DNA of 64,000 bases from the NCBI GenBank assembly GCA_946480925.1, contig CAMLLU010000007.1, positions 62,001 through 126,000 on the forward strand, given 5' to 3'. This document shows, one piece after another, positions 44,068-51,788 of the stretch. Origin of the DNA: an uncultured Rivibacter sp. Lineage in GTDB: Bacteria; Pseudomonadota; Gammaproteobacteria; Burkholderiales; Burkholderiaceae. Numbering within the stretch: position 1 is the stretch's first letter; every line of letters begins with the position of its first letter. The position numbers were made by a program, and so were the translations under genes. Under the pieces are notes generated by a model. The model was not told the origin of the DNA, searched no databases, and worked only from the letters and a program-made list of their open reading frames with translations.

Positions 44068-45530
44068 TCCCTGCGCCGGTCGTGCCGCCCGTCGGCGTAG
44101 TAGTTCTTCTTCGAGATGTACATCTGCTGGTCGGCGCGGTTCACGGCGGCCTCCAGCCGGTCACCCGACCGGCAGGTGGCCGCACCCAGCGCAAACGACA
44201 GGGGCGGGCTGCCGTAGAACTGGTTGTTCAGATCCACCAGTTCGCCAATGCGCTCCATCACCTGTTCGCCGCCGCGTTCGTCGATGGCAGGCAGCAGCAG
44301 CGCGAACTCGTCACCACCGATGCGCGCCGCGCACGCGGGCTTCTCCACCGCTTTGCCCAGCACTTCGCCGGCACGGCGCAGCAGCGCGTCGCCAGCGGCA
44401 TGGCCGAGCTCGTCGTTGGTGAACTTCAGGCCGTTCAGGTCGGCCACGATCACCGTCACCGGGAACGGACCCTTGCGTTCGAGCCGGTTGAGTTCGTCGA
44501 CGAAGAAGGCGCGGTTGCGCAGCTTGGTGAGCACGTCGTGCTTGCCGAGGAATTCGAGGTAGGCCTCGGCCTGCTTGCGTGCGGTGATGTCGGTGAGCGA
44601 CACCAGCACGAGGTCCCAGTGCTTCTCGTGCCCGGGGAATACCGAGAACTGCAGCAGCACGTGCAGCTTGTCGCCGGTGAGCGCGTAGTTCACCACTTCG
44701 CGCTGCTGGAACAGCTTGCCCTGCCACAGCTCGATCAACTGCTCGGTGAAGCTGGTGCGCATGTCGTCGCGGAACACCTGGCCGAGCGACTTGAGCAGCT
44801 CCTGGCGGTCGCGCGCGGCGAACATCTTCAGCGTCTGCTGGTTGACGTCGATCACGCGGATCTCGGCCATGCAGCGTTCCACGAACTCGGGGTGCACGTC
44901 GGTGAACGTGCGGAAGTCGCTGATGCCTTGCTCGCGCGCCTCGTCGAGCAGGCGCTTCACGGCCGAGAAATCTTCCACCCACAGCGACACCGGCGAATGC
45001 TCGAACAGCCCGCGTGCATAGAGCTCGCTCATCGACAGGCGCTGCTGCGCCTGCACGCGCTCGGTCACGTCTTCGATGGCCAGCAGCACGAGGCTCCAGT
45101 CGCTTTCATGGTCGGGCAGCACGTGCGCGTTGAGCAATATGTCGAGCCGCTTGCCGGCCAGGCTGTAGTTGACCGTCTGGCTGGCGAAGCGCGTGTGGCC
45201 GTCCCACAGCTGGGCCAGCTCTTCGACGTGCTGGTCGAACATGTCGTCGCGGAACACGCGGTCGAGGCCGGCGACGAGCGCTTCCATGCTGGCCGCGGCA
45301 TAGAGCTCCAGCGTGCGCCGGTTCACGCGCAACACGCGTATGCAGCGTGAGCACTCGGCCACGCGCTGCGGGTCGGCACGCAGGAAGGCGCGCAGGTCGT
45401 TCACGCCTTCCGCGCGCCAGCGCTCGAACAGCGCTTTCAGTGCGCTGTAGTCCTCTAGCCACAGCGACACCGGCGCCAGCTCGAACATGTCGGCGAACTC
45501 GTGCTGTGCGTGTTGCGGCTCGTGGCTCAT
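44064..45530 (-). CDS. Diguanylate cyclase with tandem duplicated PAS-like domains
   Basis: A 488-residue cytosolic protein with no membrane segment. Two sensory repeats of about 140 residues are clearly homologous: APVSLWLEDYSALKALF near residue 20 and SPVSLWVEDFSAVKRLL near 165, each continuing through VFRDDM and VNYxLxG marks. A GGDEF domain follows from about 320 with the intact signature RIGGDEFALLLP and LNGLKFTNDELGHAAGD, so it should make cyclic di-GMP. No EAL domain and no RxxD inhibitory site at the usual position that I can see. It overlaps pepP upstream and lysR downstream by four bases each. Confidence 0.9.
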   Translation of the reverse strand: MSHEPQHAQHEFADMFELAPVSLWLEDYSALKALFERWRAEGVNDLRAFLRADPQRVAECSRCIRVLRVNRRTLELYAAASMEALVAGLDRVFRDDMFDQHVEELAQLWDGHTRFASQTVNYSLAGKRLDILLNAHVLPDHESDWSLVLLAIEDVTERVQAQQRLSMSELYARGLFEHSPVSLWVEDFSAVKRLLDEAREQGISDFRTFTDVHPEFVERCMAEIRVIDVNQQTLKMFAARDRQELLKSLGQVFRDDMRTSFTEQLIELWQGKLFQQREVVNYALTGDKLHVLLQFSVFPGHEKHWDLVLVSLTDITARKQAEAYLEFLGKHDVLTKLRNRAFFVDELNRLERKGPFPVTVIVADLNGLKFTNDELGHAAGDALLRRAGEVLGKAVEKPACAARIGGDEFALLLPAIDERGGEQVMERIGELVDLNNQFYGSPPLSFALGAATCRSGDRLEAAVNRADQQMYISKKNYYADGRHDRRRE

Positions 45531-46897
45531 CGTGCGTCGCGCATCAGGGCTTCGATCTCGTCGGCATGCACCGGCACACCGCGCGACATGAGTTCGCAGC
45601 CCTCGGCGGTGACCACCGCGTCGTCTTCGATGCGAATGCCGATGTGCCACCAGCGCTCGTCCACGTCGTCGCCTGGCCGCACGTAAAGGCCGGGCTCGAT
45701 GGTGAGCACCATGCCCGGCTGCAACAGGCGCGAAGGCTTGATGGTGCGGCGCCCGCCCAGGCCGTCGGGCTGATCGACCGGCGTCTCGGCCTGCGAGAGG
45801 TAGTCGCCCGCGTCGTGCACGTCCAGCCCCAGCCAATGGCCGGTGCCGTGCATGTAGAAACGGCGGTAGGCGGCCCGCGCGATCACGTCGTCGAGGCTGC
45901 CGTGCTTATCGGGCGACAGCAGTCCAAGGTCGAGCAGGCCCTGGCTCAGCACGCGCACCGCGGCCCAGTGGCCGTCTTGCTTGCGGGCGCCCGGGCGCGT
46001 GGCGGCGACCGCGGCTTCCTGCGCGGCCATCACCAGGTCGTAGAGCGCGCGCTGCGGCCCGCTGAAGCGCCCGTTCACGGGGAAGGTGCGGGTGATGTCG
46101 CTGGCGTAGCTGCCGTATTCGCAACCCGCGTCGATGAGGCACAGCTCGCCGTCACGCAGCTCGGTGTTGCCGGCCTCGTAGTGCAGGATGCAGGCGTTCT
46201 TGCCGGCCGCGACGATGCTGCCGTAGGCCGGCCCGCTCGCGCCGTGGCGGCGGAACTCGTGCAGCAGCTCGGCTTCGAGTTCGTATTCGCGTATGCCCGG
46301 CCGCGCGAAGCGCATGGCGCGCGCGTGTGCGGCGGCGCTGACTTGCGCGGCGAGGCGCATCAGCGCGAGTTCGTGTTCGTCCTTGAACAGCCGCATCTCG
46401 TCGATGAGGCTGTTCAGGTCGCGCTGCTGTGCCGGCATGATCCAGCCCATGCGGTCGTGCGCGCGCACGGCGTCGAGCCATTGCGTCACGCGGTTGGGCA
46501 CTTCGTGCGTGCCGCCGAACGGGAACCACACGCTGGGCTGGCCGTTGAGCAGCGGCGGCAGCTCGTCGTCGAGCCGGCTCACCGGGTGGGCTTCGCCGAC
46601 GCCCAGTGCGGCGGGCGCGGCTTCGGGGCCGAGGCGGTAGCCGTCCCACAGCTCGCGCTCGGCGTCGCGCGGGCGGCAGAAGACGAGCGAGCGCCCGGCG
46701 CTGGTGAGCACCAGCCAAGCTTCGGGCTCGGCGAAGCCGGTGAGGTAGTAGAAGCTGCTGTCGTGCCGATAGGGGTGGTGGTTGTCGGCATTGCGCTGGC
46801 GCTCGGGTGCGGTGGCCAGCACGGCGACGCCGCCGCCGGCGGCACGCAACGCTTCTATTACGCGCGCGCGGCGGGCGGCGTACACGGAGTGGTCCAT
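45527..46897 (-). CDS. pepP: Xaa-Pro aminopeptidase
   Basis: A 456-residue metalloprotease of the M24 family that removes N-terminal residues before Pro. The N-terminal domain carries NHHPYRHDSSFYYLTGF. The catalytic pita-bread domain has the metal ligands in LIDAGCEYGSYASDITRTF (two Asp), YMHGTGHWLGLDVHD (His), LTIEPGLYV (Glu) and IGIRIEDDAVVT (Glu). The length is normal. It is the first gene of an overlapping set with a diguanylate cyclase and a LysR regulator. It is divergent from the aldo/keto reductase at 46983. Confidence 0.95.
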   Translation of the reverse strand: MDHSVYAARRARVIEALRAAGGGVAVLATAPERQRNADNHHPYRHDSSFYYLTGFAEPEAWLVLTSAGRSLVFCRPRDAERELWDGYRLGPEAAPAALGVGEAHPVSRLDDELPPLLNGQPSVWFPFGGTHEVPNRVTQWLDAVRAHDRMGWIMPAQQRDLNSLIDEMRLFKDEHELALMRLAAQVSAAAHARAMRFARPGIREYELEAELLHEFRRHGASGPAYGSIVAAGKNACILHYEAGNTELRDGELCLIDAGCEYGSYASDITRTFPVNGRFSGPQRALYDLVMAAQEAAVAATRPGARKQDGHWAAVRVLSQGLLDLGLLSPDKHGSLDDVIARAAYRRFYMHGTGHWLGLDVHDAGDYLSQAETPVDQPDGLGGRRTIKPSRLLQPGMVLTIEPGLYVRPGDDVDERWWHIGIRIEDDAVVTAEGCELMSRGVPVHADEIEALMRDAR

Positions 46898-46982
46898 GGG
46901 GTTAAGCCCTTCTGGTTAGGCTCTTGCAGTCTATCGCCGGCCCTGCCGGCATCGATATCAACCGTTTGCCGGAGACGAACAA

Positions 46983-47975
46983 ATGCAATACCGCCGTCTG
47001 GGCCGCTCGGGCTTGCAGATCAGTGAACTGTCGCTGGGCTCCTGGGTGACCTACGCCAACCAGGTCGACACCACGGCCGCCCGCGAGATGATGGCCGCCG
47101 CGCTGGATGCCGGCGTCAACTTCTTCGACAACGCCGAGGCCTACGCCGGCGGGCAGAGCGAGGTGGTGATGGGCGAGGCGCTCAAGCAATTGGGCCAGCC
47201 ACGCTTGAACTACGTGGTCTCGACCAAGTTCTTCTGGGGGCTGGACCGTGCCAAGCCCGGCCAGCCGCGCCTGCCCAACCGGCAGGACACGCTCAACCGC
47301 AAGTACCTCATGCAGGCCATCGACGCTTCTCTGAAGCGCCTGCAGCTCGACTTCGTGGACCTGGTGTTCTGCCACCGCCCCGACCCGTTCACGCCGCTCG
47401 AAGAAACCGTGTGGGCCATGAGCGACATCATTCGCCAGGGCAAGGCGCTGTACTGGGGCACGAGCGAATGGTCGGCCGACGAGATCCGCGCAGCCTACGA
47501 GATTGCCGAGCGCCACCACCTGCACAAGCCGGTGATGGAGCAGCCGCAGTACCACCTGTTCCACCGCAAGCGCGTCGAGCTGGAATACGCGCGGCTTTAC
47601 GACGACATGGGCCTGGGCCTCACCACCTGGAGCCCTTTGGCCAGCGGCCTGCTCACCGGCAAATACCGCGGCGGCGTGCCCGAAGGCAGCCGTGGCGCGA
47701 TGGAGAACATGGCCTTCCTGCGCGACAACCTGCTGAGCCCGGAGAAGAACGCCGCGGTCGAGAAGCTCGAAGCGATTGCCCGCGACCTGGGCGGCACGGT
47801 GGCGCAACTGGCCGTCGCCTGGGTCAACAACAACCCGCGCGTGAGCACGGTGATCCTCGGCGCCAGCAAGTTGAACCAGCTGCAGAGCAACCTGGGCGCG
47901 CTGGAGCTGGCGCCCAAGCTCACGCCCGAGGTGCTGGCGAAGATCGACGAGATCACGAAGCCGCTGGCGGCCTGA
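46983..47975 (+). CDS. Aldo/keto reductase, YghZ/voltage-channel beta-subunit type
   Basis: A 330-residue NADPH-dependent reductase. The catalytic tetrad is visible: Asp in [12 protein letters not shown], with its Tyr, Lys in VVSTKFFWG and His in LVFCHRPDP. The [19 protein letters not shown] start, [15 protein letters not shown] and [16 protein letters not shown] mark the family related to the potassium-channel beta subunit and YghZ (which acts on methylglyoxal). Substrate specificity cannot be read. It is divergent from pepP and monocistronic by layout. Confidence 0.92.
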   Translation: MQYRRLGRSGLQISELSLGSWVTYANQVDTTAAREMMAAALDAGVNFFDNAEAYAGGQSEVVMGEALKQLGQPRLNYVVSTKFFWGLDRAKPGQPRLPNRQDTLNRKYLMQAIDASLKRLQLDFVDLVFCHRPDPFTPLEETVWAMSDIIRQGKALYWGTSEWSADEIRAAYEIAERHHLHKPVMEQPQYHLFHRKRVELEYARLYDDMGLGLTTWSPLASGLLTGKYRGGVPEGSRGAMENMAFLRDNLLSPEKNAAVEKLEAIARDLGGTVAQLAVAWVNNNPRVSTVILGASKLNQLQSNLGALELAPKLTPEVLAKIDEITKPLAA

Positions 47976-48002
47976 GGCACAAGCCGGCGCGGCTGCTGGG
48001 GC

Positions 48003-48194
48003 TTATGGCTCGTACGGCAGCCGCGGCACCGGTTTGCGTGAAGGGGGCGGGGTGATCGTCAGCAGCGGCGGGGTCAGCGCGCCGGTGGCGGCTTCGACGC
48101 CGAGTGCTGCTTCCTCGTCGGCCTGCTCGCGCGGCGGCGTGCCACCGTAGAACCACAAGCGGACTTCGTTCACCCAGGCATCCTTGTGGTCCAT
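48003..48194 (-). CDS. Small protein of unknown function
   Basis: A 63-residue frame with a good ribosome site (AAGGAG eight bases before the ATG at 48194). The N-terminal half MDHKDAWVNEVRLWFYGGTP is well ordered-looking, with Trp/Leu/Phe; the C-terminal half is Pro-rich. No family recognised and no membrane segment. It stands between convergent neighbours and could be real because of the ribosome site and codon use. Confidence 0.5.
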   Translation of the reverse strand: MDHKDAWVNEVRLWFYGGTPPREQADEEAALGVEAATGALTPPLLTITPPPSRKPVPRLPYEP

Positions 48195-48323
48195 GACCGT
48201 CTCCTTGCTGCGGTGCTGCTGTCGAAGGTGCTGGGGGGCATCTTCGGGCAAGGGGCTCGCGCTGGCTGTCGGTGTGACCGGCCCATGCGTGTCAGCCTGG
48301 GCTGACACGCCGTTTCCAAACGT

Positions 48324-49019
48324 TCAGGGTACGAGGAAGATGTACAGCGCCAGCATCGCGAGCAGGCTCGCGGCGGTGAGCTTGAGGCTGGGGCCCAGGC
48401 GGAATTTCATGCTGAAGAAGAGCACGTAGCCCAGCAGCGAGAGTGCGAGGATGAGCACCGCGCTCACGTCGATGAGCCATTGCCAGGCGGTGCCGCTGTT
48501 CTTGCCGCGGTGGAGGTCGCCGATCAGCGAGACGAGCGTCGCGCGGTGCACGCTGATCTCGGCACTGCCGTCCTGCAGGTTGACGATCACGTCGGAACGC
48601 CCGCTCACGCCTTCGAGGCGGATGTGCGCTTCGTCGTCCAGCAGCTCGGCGCTCTTGTAGCCACCGCGCAGCGCGATGCGCCGGCCCACGCGGTGCGCCA
48701 GCGCGCGACCCGGCTCGGGTTGCGCCAGTGCCGCCTTCAACTCGCCTGCCGGCAGCACGATGCGGCTTTCCAGCGGCTTGCCCTTGGTGCCTTCGAACCA
48801 TTCGGGGTGGTTGAGCAGCAGCCCCGTCACCGAAAAGAACATCAGCGTGAGGAAGGCGAAGGCCGACAGGTACGCATGCAGCATGCGGCTCTGGCGGTAG
48901 AGCCAGCTGCGGTTGCCCGAGGTGTCGCGCCAGCGGCGAGCCCACGCGGTGCGCGGGGCTGCGCTGCCGTCGGCCTCGACGGTGGCGCGTTGTTGCAGTG
49001 GCGGCGCGGCCTGGCCCAT
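48324..49019 (-). CDS. PepSY-associated membrane protein
   Basis: A 231-residue membrane protein of the PepSY-associated TM family. Helix 1 is in LHAYLSAFAFLTLMFFSVTG, followed by LLLNHPEWF, an extracytoplasmic PepSY-like domain (LEGVSGRSDVIVNLQDG), and two C-terminal helices (AVLILALSLLGYVLFF and LTAASLLAMLALYIFLV). A conserved LIGDLHRGKNSG lies before helix 2. Such proteins occur with ferric-siderophore uptake and reduction genes. It lies 7 bases after the ApbE-DUF2271 gene, so it is in the Fur-controlled minus-strand operon. Frame order suggests a reductase partner role; this is inference. Confidence 0.85.
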   Translation of the reverse strand: MGQAAPPLQQRATVEADGSAAPRTAWARRWRDTSGNRSWLYRQSRMLHAYLSAFAFLTLMFFSVTGLLLNHPEWFEGTKGKPLESRIVLPAGELKAALAQPEPGRALAHRVGRRIALRGGYKSAELLDDEAHIRLEGVSGRSDVIVNLQDGSAEISVHRATLVSLIGDLHRGKNSGTAWQWLIDVSAVLILALSLLGYVLFFSMKFRLGPSLKLTAASLLAMLALYIFLVP

Positions 49020-49026
49020 CGTCGTG

Positions 49027-50610
49027 TCAGCTGCCGCGGCCGTAGGTCAGGCGCACGTTGCCCATCTCTTCCTTGGCGGGCAGGCTCTTTTCGGCCGGCT
49101 TGGTGCCGAGTTCGATTTCGAAGGACTGGTAGGTGTGCGTGCCGTGCTCGCGCGAGGCTTCCACGTGCACGATGTACTTGCCCTGGCCCACGCGCTGGCC
49201 GGCATCGTCCAGCCCATCCCAGCCCAGGCTGTAGCGGCCGGGTTGACGGGTGGGCTTGGCGATGGTGTCGAGCGCCTGCATCTTGCGGCCGTAGCGGCGC
49301 CACCAGATGTAGTTGGAGTCGATCCACTTCGGGTCGGCACCCAGCACGAGCAGCGTGCGTACCAGCTGCTTGTTCTCGTCGGTGACCCAGATGGTCACGT
49401 AGGGCGCGCGGTACGACTCGCTGGCGATGCGTGGCACTTCGTAGGCAATGGAGGCCGAGAAGCCGGTGGGCCACGGCGCTTCGGTCGCGTCGTTGGCGGC
49501 GGCCAGCACGAAGCGCGGCTCGTCGCTCGCGGTGGCATGGCGGGCCCAGCGCTGCGAGGTCCACTGCCGGCCGTCGGCGGCCTGCAGCAGCGCGGCCACG
49601 CCTTCGAGCCGGTCGGCCAGGGCGAGTGCCTGCTCGGGCAGCATCACGCTGAAGGCGGTGGCCAGCGCGTCGGCATCGGCAGCGCTGGGCGCGATGACGG
49701 TGGCGCCGTGCACCGCTTCGACCGCCAGGCCTGTCTGGGGTGACAGCGTGTGCGAATACGCCTGACCCGCGATGGCGACGTCGCGCGCGCCGCGCCCGCT
49801 GGTCGCAATGGCCTGGTCGCCACGCAGCAGCACGGTGGCGGCCACCGGTGCGTTGTCGGCTGGCTGGGCGGCTTGCGCCACGCCGATGCGCCAGCCCTCG
49901 GCGCGCGGCGCGCAACCGAAGCAGCGCACGTCGCCGCCGATGTCGACCATCAGCCCGGCCAGGCCCGGCTCGGCGGCACGGGCTGCAAGCACCGCGGCAT
50001 CGACGATGTAGCCCTTGGCCACGGCGTCGAGCGCGAACACCACGCCCTCGGGGCGCGTCACGCTGCGGGTTTCGTTGTCGAGCGACAGCTCGGCAGCTTG
50101 CGCCTGCTCGGCGAGCTGCTGCAGCAGCGTTGCATCGGGCAGCTGGCCGGCCTTGGCTGCGCGTTGCCATTGTTCGATCACGGTGCCGAGCCGGCCGCTG
50201 AACGCACCGCCGGTGGCGGCGCGCCAGTCTTCGGCGCTTTCGATCACCTGCCACAGCTCGGGCGACACCTTGGTGGGCGCGTGCAGGCGGTTGAGCCGGC
50301 TGAGTTCACTGTCGGCGCGCCAGCCGCTGAGCAACGCGTCCAGTCGCGCGATCTCGGCACGCACGGCCAGCATGGCGCGCCGGGCCTGGGCCGCGTCGGG
50401 CGTCACCACCACCACGTCGAGCGAGGTGCCCAGCACGTGGTCTTCATGGAAGCGGTGGCTGGCCTGTTCCGCAGGGGCGGCCTGGTGCGTGGCGGCGGCG
50501 TTCGCCGACGGCACGGCATGAGCGGGCCACGGCGCCAAGGCCCAGGCAGCTGCGATTGCGCCGGCCAGCGCGGAAAGTCGGAACAGCGGCCCGGGCGAGG
50601 TTGGCGTCAT
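49027..50610 (-). CDS. ApbE (FAD:protein FMN transferase) fused to DUF2271
   Basis: A 527-residue exported protein with signal FRLSALAGAIAAAWALAPWPAHA. The ApbE domain (about residues 60-360) has LGTSLDVVVV, ALDAVAKGYIVDAA, GLMVDIGGDVRCFG, the SHTLSPQTG loop and the metal-site ADADALATAFSVM; ApbE attaches FMN to Ser or Thr of exported electron-transfer proteins. The DUF2271 domain (about 385-520) has VTIWVTDENKQLVRTLLVL and SLGWDGLDDAGQRVGQGKY. The two domains are usually separate genes. The ATG at 50610 opens the signal; another at 50640 adds ten residues. A Fur box lies upstream. Confidence 0.88.
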   Translation of the reverse strand: MTPTSPGPLFRLSALAGAIAAAWALAPWPAHAVPSANAAATHQAAPAEQASHRFHEDHVLGTSLDVVVVTPDAAQARRAMLAVRAEIARLDALLSGWRADSELSRLNRLHAPTKVSPELWQVIESAEDWRAATGGAFSGRLGTVIEQWQRAAKAGQLPDATLLQQLAEQAQAAELSLDNETRSVTRPEGVVFALDAVAKGYIVDAAVLAARAAEPGLAGLMVDIGGDVRCFGCAPRAEGWRIGVAQAAQPADNAPVAATVLLRGDQAIATSGRGARDVAIAGQAYSHTLSPQTGLAVEAVHGATVIAPSAADADALATAFSVMLPEQALALADRLEGVAALLQAADGRQWTSQRWARHATASDEPRFVLAAANDATEAPWPTGFSASIAYEVPRIASESYRAPYVTIWVTDENKQLVRTLLVLGADPKWIDSNYIWWRRYGRKMQALDTIAKPTRQPGRYSLGWDGLDDAGQRVGQGKYIVHVEASREHGTHTYQSFEIELGTKPAEKSLPAKEEMGNVRLTYGRGS

Positions 50611-50651
50611 CTTGTCGTCGGCTCCAGCAAAGCGGATCATTTTGTTGCAAA

Positions 50652-50666
50652 CAAGAATGATTATCA
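50652..50666. promoter_or_regulatory. Fur box between divergent iron genes
   Basis: CAAGAAT-G-ATTATCA is a 7-1-7 inverted repeat whose right arm is the perfect TGATAAT half-site read in reverse; hand alignment to the 19-base Fur consensus (50653-50671) matches at 14 positions. It lies between the ApbE-DUF2271 gene (start 50610) and the DUF4198 gene (start 50712), so it can control both. Confidence 0.75.
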
Positions 50667-50711
50667 ATAATATTCGTGCCGCTTCACAGGGCATCACAGG
50701 AACAGGCCGCT

Positions 50712-51623
50712 ATGACCACGAACAAGACCAACACACGCCGGTGGTGGGCCGGTGCCGGGCTGCTGGCGTTGTCGCAGCTCGCAGCCGCGCACACGCCGTA
50801 TCTGCTGCCGCTCACGTTCTCGGTGAGCCGGCCGTACGTGTCGCTGCAGGCCGGCATCAGCGACGAGCTGTTCTTCGTGCCCGAAGGCGCGGTGCGCACC
50901 GACTACTACGTGGTCAACCCGGCCGGCGCGCGCAGCAAGCTCGACAAGCTGACGCACCTGAAGGACTACACCAACATCGAGGCCGACACGCCCGAGGCCG
51001 GCACCTATCGTTTCGTCACCGGCGACGAAGGCGCCCGTGCCACGAAGTTCGCGAAGGTCGACGGCGTGTGGCGCATCGTGCGTGTGCCGCGGCCCCAGGC
51101 CGCGCAGCCTGCCGGCGGCGAAATGCAGATGCAGCAGGCCGCATCGGCCCGCGCGGCAGCCCCGGCTCCCGCGACGCCACCGCGGTTCATCGACGAAGCC
51201 GCGCTGCCCGCGGGCGCCGAGGTGACGGAAGTGCTGAACGTGCGCCGGCTCGAAACCTACGTGAGCAAGGGCGCGCCGAGCCGCGGCGCGTTGGCGGCCA
51301 CCGGCCAGGGCCTGGAGGTGCGGCCCGTCACGCACCCGAACGAGATCTTCATCGACCAGGGCTTCACCTTCGACACGCTGCTAGACGGCGCGCCGCTGCC
51401 GGGGCTCGAATTCACCGTCTATCGCGCCGGCAACGCCTATGAAGACAAGAAGGTGTTCGCCGAGGTGAAGTCCGACGCGCGCGGCCGCGTCGCATTGAAG
51501 TTCGACAAGCCCGGCATCTACCTCATGACGGCCCGCTACCCGGCGCTCAGCAATGCACCGCTTGCGCAAAAGCCGGCTGCGCGCAGCTACGGCTACACGC
51601 TGACCTTCGAGGTGTTCCAGTAA
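50712..51623 (+). CDS. DUF4198 periplasmic protein
   Basis: A 303-residue exported protein with signal WAGAGLLALSQLAAAH. The mature part starts AHTPYLLPLTFSVSRPYV, includes the family-like DELFFVPEGAVRTDYYVV, an Ala/Pro-rich spacer near residues 135-160, and a beta-sandwich end with KSDARGRVALKFDKPGIYLM. DUF4198 proteins are linked to metal uptake in several bacteria; function is not established. It is divergent from the ApbE-DUF2271/PepSY genes across the Fur box. Confidence 0.85.
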   Translation: MTTNKTNTRRWWAGAGLLALSQLAAAHTPYLLPLTFSVSRPYVSLQAGISDELFFVPEGAVRTDYYVVNPAGARSKLDKLTHLKDYTNIEADTPEAGTYRFVTGDEGARATKFAKVDGVWRIVRVPRPQAAQPAGGEMQMQQAASARAAAPAPATPPRFIDEAALPAGAEVTEVLNVRRLETYVSKGAPSRGALAATGQGLEVRPVTHPNEIFIDQGFTFDTLLDGAPLPGLEFTVYRAGNAYEDKKVFAEVKSDARGRVALKFDKPGIYLMTARYPALSNAPLAQKPAARSYGYTLTFEVFQ

Positions 51624-51648
51624 CGCCAGGGGTTTCAGGGCGCACGCG

Positions 51649-51676
51649 ACGGCCGGCTTTGCCGGCCGTTTGTTTT
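51649..51676 (+). terminator. Terminator after DUF4198 gene
   Basis: A perfect 9-base-pair stem ACGGCCGGC / GCCGGCCGT (51649-51657 with 51661-51669) with a TTT loop is followed by TTGTTTTG. It separates this gene from the MacA operon. Confidence 0.75.
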
Positions 51677-51788
51677 GGGCCCCGTGTGTCGTGCGCATTA
51701 CGTTTCTTTACCTGCCTTCAAGGGCGGCCGTGACACGAGCCCAACAGACTCGGGCCCGCAAGAAGTTCCGTTCCGTCTCTTCCCATTC

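Noticed and set aside
50444..50670. Short minus-strand frames around the Fur box
   Set aside because: They overlap the ApbE-DUF2271 N terminus and the regulatory site and have no start signals.
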